Positions 36,388-45,241 of a stretch of DNA of 64,000 bases are shown here, piece after piece. Both the position numbers and the translations under genes were made by a program. The stretch is taken from assembly GCF_000661955.1 (NCBI RefSeq), contig NZ_CP007597.1, forward strand, positions 2,708,984 through 2,772,983. Reading direction: 5' to 3'. The notes beneath the pieces were generated by a model that was not told the origin of the DNA, did not search any database, and was given only the letters and a program-made list of their open reading frames with translations. Position 1 is the first letter of the stretch, and each line of letters opens with the position of its first letter. The DNA comes from Stenotrophomonas rhizophila (lineage in GTDB: Bacteria; Pseudomonadota; Gammaproteobacteria; Xanthomonadales; Xanthomonadaceae).

Positions 36388-37611
36388 ATGAACGCCCTCA
36401 CCCGCTTCACCGCCATGACCCTGCTCGCCGCATCGACCTCGGCGTCGGCCCAGCCGCCTGCCACCTGGGTGGCCAGCTGGCAGGCCAGCCCACAGCCGGT
36501 CTGGGATGCGACGTTCCTGTTTCCCACCCTGATCCCGGCCGCCCTGGAAGGGCAGACCTTCCGCCAGACCGCCCGCCTCAGTCTGGGCGGGGACCAGCTG
36601 CGGGTACGCCTGAGCAACGCGTATGGCACGGCGCCACTGCAGATCGGCGCGGCCAGCGTGGCCGGTGCTGACGGCCAGGCACCGCTTCCGCTGACCTTCG
36701 ACGGGCGGGCCGGCACGCAGATCGCCCCGGGCCAGGCGCGCCTAAGCGACCCCGTGCTGCTGCCCACCCGCGACCGGCAGGCCGTGCAGGTCAGCGTCTA
36801 CGTTCCCGCGAATACCCCGCTGCGCACGTTCCATTGGGACGGCCGGCAAACCGCATCGATCGGGGCCGGCGACCAGACTCTGGCGCCGCAAATGGATCCG
36901 GCATCCACCACCACCGCGCGCCTGTTCGTGACCGGTATCGAGGTGCAGGCCGCCGCCGGCGCCCGCAGCGTCGTGGTGATCGGCGACTCCATCACCGATG
37001 GCGCCACCGCCAGCCTGGACCGCGACCAGCGCTGGACCGACCACCTGGCCGAACGGCTGGCCCCGCATGGCGTGGCGGTGGTCAACGCGGGCATTTCCGG
37101 CGGACGCCTGCTGCGCGATGGCATGGGGGAATCGGCCCTCGAGCGCTTCCAGCGCGACGTGCTCGACCAGCCCGGCGTCGCCAGCGTGATCGTGCTGATC
37201 GGCATCAACGACATCAGCTGGCCCGGCACCGCGTTCGCCCGGAACCAGGCCCGGCCCACGCTGGGCGAACTGCAGGCAGGCTATCGCGCGTTGGCCACGC
37301 GCGCCCACGCACGGGGCCTGCGCGTCCTCGGTGCCACCCTGCCCCCGTTCGCCGGCGCCCTGCCCGGCACGCCGCTGGACGACTACTACGCCGCGGACAA
37401 GGACGCACTGCGCCGCCAGCTCAACGCGTGGCTGCGCACCGACAGCCCGTTCGACGCGGTGATCGACCTCGACGCGGCGCTGCGTGATCCGGCCGATCCC
37501 TCACGGATGGCGGCTGCTTACGACTCCGGCGACCACCTGCATCCGGGCGATGCGGGCAACCGGGCGATGGCCGAGGCGGTCGACCTGGAACCGATTCTGA
37601 TGCGCCCGTGA
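36388..37611 (+). CDS. Secreted SGNH/GDSL hydrolase
   Basis: 407 residues from ATG 36388. Signal peptide MNALTRFTAMTLLAASTSASA, cut before QPPATW. An N-terminal beta domain, then the SGNH blocks: block I VVVIGDSITDG (nucleophile Ser), block II GISGGRLL (Gly), block III IGINDISWPG (Asn) and block V DHLHPGDAG (Asp/His). This layout is seen in secreted carbohydrate esterases acting on plant polysaccharides. The exact substrate is not readable from sequence. Confidence 0.9.
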   Translation: MNALTRFTAMTLLAASTSASAQPPATWVASWQASPQPVWDATFLFPTLIPAALEGQTFRQTARLSLGGDQLRVRLSNAYGTAPLQIGAASVAGADGQAPLPLTFDGRAGTQIAPGQARLSDPVLLPTRDRQAVQVSVYVPANTPLRTFHWDGRQTASIGAGDQTLAPQMDPASTTTARLFVTGIEVQAAAGARSVVVIGDSITDGATASLDRDQRWTDHLAERLAPHGVAVVNAGISGGRLLRDGMGESALERFQRDVLDQPGVASVIVLIGINDISWPGTAFARNQARPTLGELQAGYRALATRAHARGLRVLGATLPPFAGALPGTPLDDYYAADKDALRRQLNAWLRTDSPFDAVIDLDAALRDPADPSRMAAAYDSGDHLHPGDAGNRAMAEAVDLEPILMRP

Positions 37612-37636
37612 TATCCAGCGAGCGCCGCAGGGCGTC

Positions 37637-38149
37637 TCAATCCGGTCGTCCCTCTGGCATTCGTGCCCGCCTGTACCAACGGCCTCGACTGTCGATCCGC
37701 TCGCTGACGCGTACCCGAAAGTCCCGCAGCGAGGCGCGGTTGGGGGCGCTGTACAGAGATGGGTCGTGCGCGCCTTTGCCATCGTCCTCCCAGATGCAGA
37801 CAGGGCAGATGTCATATTCACCCCGCTGGGAGAGGGTCAGGAACCCGCAGCAGGGGCAGGCCTCCAGCGGCGGCTCATTGCCGACCACGGCCACCGGTCG
37901 CCCCATACAGGCGGCCAAATGCGTCTCAAGGGCCTCGTTTGAGACCCCCAGAAGGACCACCTCGACGAAATGCCGCAGCAGGAACGCCTGCGCCGCCTCG
38001 TCGAACACACTGCCGTAGGGCAAGGGCTGGCCAGACGTCTCATCCAGATAGTCCGCAGACAGATGGTCCTCCAGCTCGGCTGTCGACAGCTGTGACAGGC
38101 GATCCACCGCCAACACGGCCAATGCAGCCGACCTTCCAACGCTACGCAT
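37637..38149 (-). CDS. CPCC family cysteine-rich protein
   Basis: 170 residues from ATG 38149 (MRSVGRSAALAVLAVDRLS). The frame is open to 38251, but that extension is low complexity. The C-terminal half has CPCCGFLTLSQRGEYDICPVCIWEDDG, the Cys_rich_CPCC domain, a likely zinc-binding knuckle. An N-terminal helical region of about 80 residues precedes it. Function unknown; such proteins are often scattered among accessory genes. Convergent with the SGNH hydrolase. Confidence 0.8.
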   Translation of the reverse strand: MRSVGRSAALAVLAVDRLSQLSTAELEDHLSADYLDETSGQPLPYGSVFDEAAQAFLLRHFVEVVLLGVSNEALETHLAACMGRPVAVVGNEPPLEACPCCGFLTLSQRGEYDICPVCIWEDDGKGAHDPSLYSAPNRASLRDFRVRVSERIDSRGRWYRRARMPEGRPD

Positions 38150-38236
38150 TCCCGCTTCCCCACATTCCGCACAATCCCTCAGAGTCGCGCCATCCGAAGA
38201 CGCCGTCGAGGCCGATGGCGACGGCGACGGATAACG

Positions 38237-38259
38237 AAAAACCCCGGGCATGCCCGGGG
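38237..38259 (-). terminator. Rho-independent terminator of fur
   Basis: On the minus strand, CCCCGGGC/GCCCGGGG (38252-38259 and 38242-38249, AT loop) is followed by five T (38241-38237). It lies 29 bp after the fur stop. Confidence 0.9.
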
Positions 38260-38287
38260 TCTCGTCACACTCGGCTGTTCAAGGGGC

Positions 38288-38704
38288 TTACTTGCGCTTC
38301 TTGCGCACGTACAGCACCAGCGAGTGCTCTTCCAGCTCGTAACCGTGGTCCGCCGCGATCTTGCGCTGCAGCTCCTCGATCTCGTGGCTTTCAAATTCAA
38401 TGATCTTGCCGCTGTCCACGTCCACCATATGGTCGTGGTGGCCGCCGCGGTCCAGTTCGTAGACGGCCTGGCCGCCCTCGAAGTTGTGCTTCAGCACCAG
38501 GCCGGCGGCCTCGAACTGGGTCAGCACCCGGTACACCGTGGCCAGGCCGATCTCGTCACCGTGCTCCAGGAGCTGGCGGTAGATGTCTTCGGCGGTCATG
38601 TGGTGCTGATGATTCTGGGCATTGCGCTGCTCAAGCAACGCCAGGATCCGCATCCGTGGATGGGTCACCTTCAGGCCGACTTTGCGCAGGTCGTGGGTTT
38701 CCAT
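38288..38704 (-). CDS. fur: Ferric uptake regulator Fur
   Basis: 138 residues. The DNA-binding part (KVTHPRMRILALLEQ...HHMTAEDIYRQLLEHGDEIGLATVYRVLTQFEAAGLV) and the metal site GGHHDHM are typical of Fur. The CxxC structural-zinc cysteines of E. coli Fur (LICLDCG) are replaced by MVDVDSG, and no cysteine remains; P. aeruginosa Fur also lacks the pair. Represses iron-uptake genes when Fe(II) is bound. Divergent from bamE/omlA, the arrangement known in Xanthomonas. Confidence 0.96.
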   Translation of the reverse strand: METHDLRKVGLKVTHPRMRILALLEQRNAQNHQHHMTAEDIYRQLLEHGDEIGLATVYRVLTQFEAAGLVLKHNFEGGQAVYELDRGGHHDHMVDVDSGKIIEFESHEIEELQRKIAADHGYELEEHSLVLYVRKKRK

Positions 38705-38807
38705 AGTTCTCCGTTCATTGGCGATTTAGCGCCAGCTGCCTCGGATTGGGTCGCGGCGACGCGTCGTGAGTGTATCATCGACTGGATTTCCCCAAACGCC
38801 ATTCCCG

Positions 38808-39203
38808 ATGCGCAATCTCCTGCTGGTCGCCGCCGTTGCCCTGTCCACCACGGGCTGCGGCATCATCTATAAGCAACCCATCTATCAGGGCAACCTGATC
38901 CGGGAGCAGGCCGTCGGTCAGCTGCAGGTGGGCCAGAGCAAGCAGCAGGTCAACGCTCTGCTCGGCACCCCCTCGATCCCGGACCCGTTCCACGCCCAGC
39001 GCTGGGACTACACCGCCAGCGAGCGGGTCAACCGCCTCGGCCAGACCGAAGTGAAGAACTTCACGGTCTACTTCGAGAATGACCAGGTCACCCGGTGGGA
39101 CGGCGAGTACTTCCCCAACCAGGATGCCGAGCTTGCCAAGTCCAGCGTGCGCCAGTTCGGCCGCAACCTGGCCAAGGACAAGAAGAAGCAGCGCGGCCGC
39201 TGA
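38808..39203 (+). CDS. bamE: Outer-membrane assembly lipoprotein BamE (OmlA)
   Basis: 131 residues from ATG 38808. Lipoprotein signal MRNLLLVAAVALSTTGC with lipidated Cys17. The SmpA/OmlA fold follows: YQGNLIREQAVGQLQVGQSKQQVNALLGTPSIPDPFHAQRWDY. A lysine-rich tail closes it. Non-essential subunit of the BAM complex for outer-membrane protein insertion. The 103-bp gap to fur holds both promoters. Confidence 0.95.
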   Translation: MRNLLLVAAVALSTTGCGIIYKQPIYQGNLIREQAVGQLQVGQSKQQVNALLGTPSIPDPFHAQRWDYTASERVNRLGQTEVKNFTVYFENDQVTRWDGEYFPNQDAELAKSSVRQFGRNLAKDKKKQRGR

Positions 39204-39220
39204 GCCAGCCTGACCCGGCT

Positions 39221-39481
39221 TCAGCTGCTGGCGCGGGCGCGCCGGCGGCGGTTGTCCTTGGGATCGGCCAGCAGCGGACGCAACAGCTCGACCCGGTCTC
39301 CCTCGCGGAGCAGCTGGGTCGGGCGGGCCAGCACCCCGTGCACGGCCACCGCCGGGCACAGCGCACTGCCCTCCAGCGCAGCGGCCGCGATGGCCTCGCC
39401 AACCGTGGCTGTGGCGGGCAACTGCAGCTGCCGCGACACCACCCGGTCTGGCCAGGCCAGCACCACCTCCACCGCAATCAC
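39221..39481 (-). CDS. rnfH: RnfH family protein (UPF0125)
   Basis: 86 residues from a GTG at 39481, 3 bp after the ratA stop. IAVEVVLAWPDRVVSRQLQLPATATVGEAIAAAAL...GDRVELLRPLLADPKDNRRRRA is the RnfH ubiquitin-like fold. RnfH and RatA genes are paired in many gammaproteobacteria, next to smpB as here. Molecular role unclear. The convergent bamE gene ends 18 bp away. Confidence 0.92.
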   Translation of the reverse strand: MIAVEVVLAWPDRVVSRQLQLPATATVGEAIAAAALEGSALCPAVAVHGVLARPTQLLREGDRVELLRPLLADPKDNRRRRARASS

Positions 39482-39484
39482 GGC

Positions 39485-39913
39485 TCAGTCCTGCGCATCG
39501 GCGACGCTGACGAAGTCATTGACCATGCGGTCGGCCAATCCCTGGAAGCCCAGCGCCAGCGCCGGCCCCAGCAGGCGCGAGGTGGGTTCGAACTCCAGGG
39601 TCAGGCTGACCTTGCAGGCATCCTCGGCCAGCGCATGGAATTCCCAGCGCCCGTGCAGGCGCTTGAACGGCCCGTCGCGCAGCTGCATATCAATGCTGCT
39701 CGGGCGCTGCAGGGTGTTTTCGGTCATGAACCAGGTCGTGAACGCGCCCAACCCCAGGTCCAGGCGCGCCACCAGGCGGTCCGGTCCGGATTCCAGGATC
39801 TGCGCAGCCGAACACCAGCGGAAGCGGCGCGGATAGGCATCGATATCATTGACCAGGTCAAACATGCGGGCAGCCGAATGTTCGACCAGGGCACTACGGC
39901 GGATAGTTGGCAT
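39485..39913 (-). CDS. ratA: RatA, START-like ribosome/ubiquinone-associated protein
   Basis: 142 residues from ATG 39913. [33 protein letters not shown]...[28 protein letters not shown] is the RatA/COQ10 START domain. Described in E. coli as inhibiting 70S formation, and in other organisms as a ubiquinone chaperone. Divergent from smpB by 59 bp. Confidence 0.93.
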   Translation of the reverse strand: MPTIRRSALVEHSAARMFDLVNDIDAYPRRFRWCSAAQILESGPDRLVARLDLGLGAFTTWFMTENTLQRPSSIDMQLRDGPFKRLHGRWEFHALAEDACKVSLTLEFEPTSRLLGPALALGFQGLADRMVNDFVSVADAQD

Positions 39914-39972
39914 TTCGATTACTGATTGCTGATGAATCGACCGGGGAGGCCCGAATCGGAGACAATACGGAC

Positions 39973-40476
39973 ATGAGCAAGAACAGCGGCAAGGATAAAG
40001 CAAAGAGCGCGACGGCCAACAAAACCATCGCGCTCAACAAGCGTGCCCGCCACGAGTACCACATCGAAGATCGCTTCGAGGCCGGCCTGGCCCTGCAGGG
40101 CTGGGAGGTCAAGTCGATCCGCGCCGGGCGCGGCAACATCGTCGATGCATACGCCTACGTGCGTGATGGCGAGATCTTCCTGATCGGGGCGCAGATCACC
40201 CCGTTGATCCAGGCCTCCACCCACGTGGTGGCCAACGACCGCCGCGAGCGCAAGCTGCTCCTGCATCGCAGCGAGATCGACAAGCTGATCGGCCGGGTCC
40301 AGCGCGACGGGTACACGATCGTCCCGACGGCCATGTACTGGAGCAAGAACAAGATCAAGCTCGAGGTCGCCCTGGCCAAGGGCAAGCAGACCCACGACAA
40401 GCGCGACGCCGAAAAGGACCGCGACTGGGCCCGCGAGAAGTCGCGGACCATGCGCCGCCACAACCGCGACGCGTGA
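39973..40476 (+). CDS. smpB: SsrA-binding protein SmpB
   Basis: 167 residues from ATG 39973. [42 protein letters not shown] is the SmpB core. The basic C-terminal tail ([26 protein letters not shown]) is the part that reads the empty mRNA channel in the stalled ribosome. Works with the tmRNA found about 2.6 kb downstream. The last 4 bases overlap the next gene (GTGA). Confidence 0.97.
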   Translation: MSKNSGKDKAKSATANKTIALNKRARHEYHIEDRFEAGLALQGWEVKSIRAGRGNIVDAYAYVRDGEIFLIGAQITPLIQASTHVVANDRRERKLLLHRSEIDKLIGRVQRDGYTIVPTAMYWSKNKIKLEVALAKGKQTHDKRDAEKDRDWAREKSRTMRRHNRDA

Positions 40477-40910
40477 CCGCCCCTGCCCCGCCACCCCGTA
40501 TCGAACCGGCCACGGCCGACGACGCGGCGGCGGTGTTGGCCGGGCTGCGCGCGTTCAACGACGCCGCCTGCGGCAGTGCACTGGATGACCGGCCCCTGCA
40601 CCGGGTAATCCGCGACGCGCAGGGCCAGCCCTGTGCCGGTCTGGTGGCCGATGTCTACGGCGGCTGGCTGATGGTGCACGCCCTGTGGGTGGACGCCGGC
40701 CAGCGCGGCCGTCGGCTGGGGCAGGCCCTGCTCGTCGATGCCGAGCAGCAGGCGGCAGCGATGGGCGCCCATTCGGCCATGCTCGATACGTTTTCCTGGC
40801 AGGCTGAGGGCTTCTACCTCAAGCAGGGCTACGAGATCGTCGGGCGGCTCGAGGACTTCCCGCCCGGGCATCACCGAAGCTACCTGCGCAAGCGGCTGGC
40901 CAGCGGCTGA
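40473..40910 (+). CDS. GNAT family N-acetyltransferase
   Basis: 145 residues from a GTG that overlaps the smpB stop. The acetyl-CoA-binding loop is seen in [19 protein letters not shown] (Q/RxxGxG/A pattern), followed by [23 protein letters not shown], typical of GNAT proteins acting on small molecules or N-termini. Substrate unknown. Coupling to smpB suggests joint transcription only. Confidence 0.88.
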   Translation: MTAPAPPPRIEPATADDAAAVLAGLRAFNDAACGSALDDRPLHRVIRDAQGQPCAGLVADVYGGWLMVHALWVDAGQRGRRLGQALLVDAEQQAAAMGAHSAMLDTFSWQAEGFYLKQGYEIVGRLEDFPPGHHRSYLRKRLASG

Positions 40911-41001
40911 GCGCACACGGCCGGGCCACGCGCACGGCATTTTCCCGCAGCGCACCCACAAGTGTCAGAATCCCCGCTTATTACCCAGGCTGGAGCGTTG
41001 C

Positions 41002-41361
41002 GTGACACAGGAAATCCCCCAGGAAACCACCGCGAGCGCGGACCCGATCGCTGAAATCAAGGCCGATATCGCCGCCTATGAGTCGATCTTCGCCGAGCTG
41101 ACCCGCGCGATGGACCCGGCCGCCCTGCTCAAGGTGCTGACTTACCTGGTGCGCAATGCCAAGCGCGACGCGTCCGAGAACCAGACCTTCGATACCCTCG
41201 AGCACCGCCGCCTGGTGGCACGCGTGGACGCGCTGATGGCGCAGGTCCAGCCGGAAGCCCGCAAGCAGGCCATTTCCCAGCGCAACGAGCAGAACCACCA
41301 GCGCAAGCTGAAGGCCAAGCACCAGGCCGACAGCAAGCGCCAGCGCGAAGGCAAGCGCTGA
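41002..41361 (+). CDS. Conserved-type hypothetical protein, charged helical C-terminus
   Basis: 119 residues from a GTG at 41002 with TGGAG upstream. Probably all-alpha. The N-terminus is acidic (EIKADIAAYESIFAELTRAMDPAALLKVLTYLVRNAKRD), and the C-terminus is basic (RKQAISQRNEQNHQRKLKAKHQADSKRQREGKR). No enzymatic motif. No family was recognised. The tail could bind nucleic acid (inference). Confidence 0.72.
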   Translation: MTQEIPQETTASADPIAEIKADIAAYESIFAELTRAMDPAALLKVLTYLVRNAKRDASENQTFDTLEHRRLVARVDALMAQVQPEARKQAISQRNEQNHQRKLKAKHQADSKRQREGKR

Positions 41362-41410
41362 ACCACCGCGGCACGCAGACAGAACAGGAACGGACGCCTG
41401 CCGGCACCTC

Positions 41411-41773
41411 ATGGAAAAGAGTTACTTCGCCACATTGCTGGCACTGATCGTGCACCAGATCGACGCCGCCTACTGGCATGAGTGGGACCTGTTCCACCTG
41501 CCGGGCGGCGTGCAGGGCTACCTGCTGTTCAACCTGCTGGCCCTGCCGGTGCTGCTGCTCGGGTACCGGCACGTCGTGCTGGGCAGCCCGCAGGCGCGGA
41601 TGTACGCGCGGATCTGCGCGGCACTCGGGATCGCCACCTTCCTCATCCACGCCGGCTTCGCCGCGGCCGGCGAAGGCAGCTTCCACCTTCCCCTGTCCAT
41701 CGCGATCATCGCGGCCTGCCTGCTGGCCGGCCTGTGGCTCGGGTGGCGGAGCCGGCGCACCGCGACGACCTGA
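41411..41773 (+). CDS. Small inner-membrane protein
   Basis: 120 residues with four hydrophobic segments (about 5-22, 35-52, 65-83 and 92-112). The start MEKSYFATLLALIVHQIDAAYWHEWDLFHLPGGVQGYLLFN has polar His/Asp residues in a membrane helix. It resembles DUF6713-type proteins, but that assignment is by memory. No operon partner of known function. Confidence 0.75.
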   Translation: MEKSYFATLLALIVHQIDAAYWHEWDLFHLPGGVQGYLLFNLLALPVLLLGYRHVVLGSPQARMYARICAALGIATFLIHAGFAAAGEGSFHLPLSIAIIAACLLAGLWLGWRSRRTATT

Positions 41774-41859
41774 GCCAGACCACGCCGCCGGCAACGGCAG
41801 GCCCTGTACGTAGTATCGGTCGCCCTTTCGGGATGTACCCCATTCCGCAAAGGACATTC

Positions 41860-42933
41860 ATGATGCGCACGTTGACCCCACTGCTGTTGTTCGGCGCGTT
41901 GGCCGCCACGGCGACCGCGGCGACGGCCGCCAGGCCCGCCGCCATCCCCGCGATGCACGCCTGCACGGCCGACGAAGCGGACCGCCGACGCATCGCGGAC
42001 GACCGCATGGAAACCCCCGATGACGCCGCCAGCATGAGAGGCACGGCCCTGCAGGAACCCGACGGCACCTTCGCGGCGGATCTGGTGCTGGCCCAGGCCG
42101 GTGATGCGCCTGCCCAGAACCGGGTGGGCCACGCCTACGCCACGGGAAGCGGCGTCCTCCGAGATCCGGATGAAGCCCTGCGCTGGTACCAGCGTTCGGC
42201 GCACCAGGGGCTTCCCGCCGCCCAGTCCGGCCTGGCCGAGGCCCATCTGTTCGGACTGGGCACGCCGCCCGACCTGCCCCGCGCGATCACCCTGTACCGC
42301 CAGGCCGCGGCGCAGGGCAATGCGGAGGCGATGCGCCGGCTGGGTGACATCCACGCCATCGGCGGCCCCATCAACCGCTACAACCGCTACCCCGCCGGCG
42401 CCCAATGCATCGCGGTCGACCTTCCCGAAGCGGCGCGGTGGTACGTGAAGGCGGCCGAGGCGGGCGACGCGTTCGCCCAGGAACAGTTGGCCATCACCTA
42501 CCTCGCCGGGCTCGGCGTCGACCCCGATCCGGTGCAGGCCGAACGCTGGCTGGAGGCGATCGGGAAGGAGCGCCGCGCCCATGCGGTGTTCTACCTGGCC
42601 GACCAGTACCTGTATGGCCGCGGCGACGTCGTGCCACAGGACCTGGCCAAGGGCGCGCATTACACGTTGATCGCCGCCGAACTGGGCCACCCGCCCGGTC
42701 TGGCCCAGCTCGGCGCGCTGCACGAGTACGGCACGGGCGTCGAGCAGGACGACGTGAAAGCCTACGCCTACGCGCTGGCGGCGCACGACGAGGGGCTTCC
42801 GATCGACGACCGCCAGTTCGCCAACCAGGTGGCCATGTTCCAGGCCCGCATGACCGAGGCCCAGCAGGCCGAAGCGCTACAGCTGTTCCGCAGCATCCGC
42901 CAACTGCTGCACAGCGAAGGGACCTACCTGTAA
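41860..42933 (+). CDS. Secreted Sel1-repeat protein
   Basis: 357 residues from ATG 41860 (AAAGGA upstream). Signal peptide MMRTLTPLLLFGALAATATAATA. Several Sel1/TPR-like repeats follow: AQNRVGHAYATGSGVLRDPDEALRWYQRSAHQG, AQSGLAEAHLFGLG..., AMRRLGDIHAIGG..., AQEQLAITYLAGLGVDPDP and AQLGALHEYGTGVEQDD. Such repeats form protein-binding solenoids, usually periplasmic scaffolds. Partner unknown. Confidence 0.88.
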   Translation: MMRTLTPLLLFGALAATATAATAARPAAIPAMHACTADEADRRRIADDRMETPDDAASMRGTALQEPDGTFAADLVLAQAGDAPAQNRVGHAYATGSGVLRDPDEALRWYQRSAHQGLPAAQSGLAEAHLFGLGTPPDLPRAITLYRQAAAQGNAEAMRRLGDIHAIGGPINRYNRYPAGAQCIAVDLPEAARWYVKAAEAGDAFAQEQLAITYLAGLGVDPDPVQAERWLEAIGKERRAHAVFYLADQYLYGRGDVVPQDLAKGAHYTLIAAELGHPPGLAQLGALHEYGTGVEQDDVKAYAYALAAHDEGLPIDDRQFANQVAMFQARMTEAQQAEALQLFRSIRQLLHSEGTYL

Positions 42934-43008
42934 GACCGTCTCCGCGCGTACCGACGGGCTCGCGTGACTGTTCAGCTGGAGTGGAGTAGCATTGGCCCCG
43001 TCAAGTAG

Positions 43009-43026
43009 CGTCTGGGTCGCCAGACG
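43009..43026 (+). terminator. Hairpin between the Sel1 gene and ssrA
   Basis: CGTCTGG-GTCG-CCAGACG, 7-bp perfect stem, followed by TCTTGCGGTTCTTG rather than a pure T-tract. A weak terminator for the Sel1 gene, or part of the ssrA promoter region. Confidence 0.35.
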
Positions 43027-43048
43027 TCTTGCGGTTCTTGAAGAAACC

Positions 43049-43448
43049 GGGGGTGCATTGGTTTCGACGGGGGTTGTGAAGTTACTTGGTGCATGCCGAG
43101 GGGGCAGCTTTCCTCGTTAATCCAGCAGCAAACTTTTAGTTGCCAACGACGACAACTACGGTTCGGACTTCGCAATCGCCGCCTAAACAGCAGCAGTTGC
43201 TTTAGTTCTACAGCCGCCTAAGGCGAACCCCCGAACCTACTTGTGCCCGTGCTCGTAGATGTAGGGTCATTATCACGGAACCGGTTGTGATGGCTGCCTG
43301 TCAGTCACGACTTAACTAAAGCAGGCTGGTCCTGGGGTGCGCTTTGCACGCCGTGCTGCCACAGGGCGAGATTCAACGGCGAGCTAAGCATGTAGTACCG
43401 GGGATGGAGTGCCTTCGGACGGCGGTTCAATTCCGCCCACCTCCACCA
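43049..43448 (+). ncRNA. ssrA: Transfer-messenger RNA (tmRNA)
   Basis: The 5' end GGGGGTG pairs with CACCTCC before the 3' CCA (43446-43448). TTGGTTTCGACGG (D-like loop) and GGTTCAATTCC (T-loop) are typical. The tag reading frame runs from GCC 43142 to TAA 43184-43186 and encodes ANDDNYGSDFAIAA, a proteobacterial degradation tag (ANDxNY...AA). Frees ribosomes stalled on broken mRNA and marks the product for ClpXP. Length 400 nt, close to the usual 350-400. Confidence 0.97.
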
Positions 43449-43473
43449 ATGACGGGTTCGAAAGAATCCGAAG

Positions 43474-43515
43474 AAGCCCGGGAATCCTTACACAATAAGG
43501 GTTCCCGGGCTTTTT
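43474..43515 (+). terminator. Rho-independent terminator of ssrA
   Basis: A 17-bp stem (43474-43490 with 43496-43512, one G-U) with a CACAA loop and T5 (43511-43515). It ends 30 bp before the convergent ADP-ribosylglycohydrolase stop and could serve both. Confidence 0.95.
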
Positions 43516-43545
43516 AATTTCCGGCATGGGCGGTGCGCAGGGAGC

Positions 43546-44451
43546 CTATGCCTCGGCAAGATTGCGCTGCAGCAGGCCGTCCGCCAATGCCGCGATCTCG
43601 TCTCCCCGGTGCACGCGGGCGAGCCAAGCCGCTGGGATGCCGGCCACGCCGTAAAAGGCACCCGCCAGCTGACCGACAACCGCCGCAGTGGTATCCGCAT
43701 CGTCACCGAGGTTCGCCGCCTCCAGCACCGCACCGGCGAAGGTGTCGTGCTGGTGGAAGCACCACAACGCGGCTTCCAGGCTGTCCACGACGTAGCCCGT
43801 GCCACGTACCTGGCCGCGCTGGGCGCTCCGGTATCCGCCGGCGGCGATGTCGCGCAGACGCTGGCTGGACACCTCGATAGCGGCCAGGTCCAACACCTTC
43901 GACTTGTCGCACCCTGCCAGCGCGCGTTCAAGCGCCACGGCCAGCAGGCGACACGCGTCCAGACACTCCCCCGCCCCGTGCGTTGTGCGGGAACTCAGCA
44001 CGGCCATGGCCTGCAGCTCCGGCAGCCCGGCAAACCGAAGGACCACGGGCGCCAAGCGCATGATCGATCCATTACCGGCGCTATCGGGGTCGGTGTTGCC
44101 CGCCAGAGGCTCCCCGGTCACTAGGTAGGTGTGGATCGCGCCGCGTGTTGCCACGCCGATATCGAAGCAGGTGCCCGTCGAGCTCCAGTAGCCATGCTGA
44201 TACCAATTGGCGTAGCGGTTCATCTGATCCCGTGGATCGAACGCGTCGCAGCGGATCAGGCTCTCGGCCAGGCACAAGGCCATGGACGTGTCGTCCGTCC
44301 ACTGTCCTGACTCCAGATCGAAGGGCCCGCCGCCCACCATGTCGGTCAGCGGTTCGAAGCTGCCGCGTGGCTTGAACTCCAGCGTGGTGCCAACGGCGTC
44401 GCCTGCGGCCAAGCCGAGCAAAGCGCCTCGGTATCGATTCTGTAGGTCCAT
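43546..44451 (-). CDS. ADP-ribosylglycohydrolase (DraG/ARH family)
   Basis: 301 residues. Opens RYRGALLGLAAGDAVGTTLEF. Metal-binding WTDDTSMAL (51-59), GNGSIMR and the second site NLGDDADTTAAVVGQLAGAFYG (near 249) are all present, so both Mg/Mn-binding clusters are intact. Removes ADP-ribose from proteins or related substrates. No DraT or DarT-type transferase lies in the window. Convergent with ssrA, a site often occupied by acquired DNA. Confidence 0.92.
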   Translation of the reverse strand: MDLQNRYRGALLGLAAGDAVGTTLEFKPRGSFEPLTDMVGGGPFDLESGQWTDDTSMALCLAESLIRCDAFDPRDQMNRYANWYQHGYWSSTGTCFDIGVATRGAIHTYLVTGEPLAGNTDPDSAGNGSIMRLAPVVLRFAGLPELQAMAVLSSRTTHGAGECLDACRLLAVALERALAGCDKSKVLDLAAIEVSSQRLRDIAAGGYRSAQRGQVRGTGYVVDSLEAALWCFHQHDTFAGAVLEAANLGDDADTTAAVVGQLAGAFYGVAGIPAAWLARVHRGDEIAALADGLLQRNLAEA

Positions 44452-44700
44452 GTGGCCATTCTAGGACAACAGCGCCACCGGCGATGCAGGCCCACTGCTT
44501 CAGGCGCGCGGTGAACACGCCGCGCAACAACCGCGACGTACGGCGCGCTTCCGTGGCCTGAGCCCGCTATCCACAGCTGCTAATCTGATGCAGGAACTGA
44601 CCCGCTTGCAGACAGACGTAGCGGCGAGCGAGGTTGGGCAGCGGCCATCGTGTATCGGGCCAACGCGCCTATTGAGTTGACCCCACCGCAAGGACAGAGA

Positions 44701-45210
44701 GTGCTTATCGTATTCAGCGGCCTTCCTGGCACCGGAAAAACCACTATCGCCAAGGGGCTCGCCGCGAAGATTGGCGCTCTGTATCTGCGGATCGATACGA
44801 TTGAGCAAGCGATTCGAAACTCCGGTGCGCTTGCGCACGATGTGGGGCGTAGTGGCTACATGGTTGCCAATGCGCTTGCGCTGAGCAATCTCCCTCTGGG
44901 ACGGACAGTCATCGTTGATGGTGTGAATCCCGTAATGGAGAGCCGAACTGCCTGGAGCGAAATCGCCTCGACGGCTGGCGTTGAGCTGGTGAATATTGAA
45001 GTGATCTGCTCGGATAAAAATGAACATCAGCGGCGGGTGGAAACAAGGCCGGGTGATGTTCCGGGGCTGACACCCCCCTCTTGGCAATCGGTGTTGGATC
45101 ACGAGTATGAAGCGTGGGCCGATGCACCGTTTTCAATAGACACGGCACTCATGTCACCGGTGCAAGCCGTTTCGATTGTCACCCAGCACCTGATTGCCGG
45201 TCGCGGGTGA
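44701..45210 (+). CDS. P-loop kinase-like ATP-binding protein (AAA_33 type)
   Basis: 169 residues from GTG 44701, chosen because AAGGA lies just upstream and related kinases start exactly at VLIVFSGLPGTGKTT. A longer frame exists from GTG 44650. Walker A GLPGTGKTT at residues 7-15, then LYLRIDTIEQAIR (Asp as in adenylylsulfate or zeta-type kinases) and VIVDGVNPVMESRTAW. The base composition is visibly lower in GC than neighbours, suggesting transfer. Substrate unknown. Confidence 0.82.
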   Translation: MLIVFSGLPGTGKTTIAKGLAAKIGALYLRIDTIEQAIRNSGALAHDVGRSGYMVANALALSNLPLGRTVIVDGVNPVMESRTAWSEIASTAGVELVNIEVICSDKNEHQRRVETRPGDVPGLTPPSWQSVLDHEYEAWADAPFSIDTALMSPVQAVSIVTQHLIAGRG

Positions 45211-45241
45211 TCTGCACCCCCTCGCCGGGGTCGTCCGGCGC

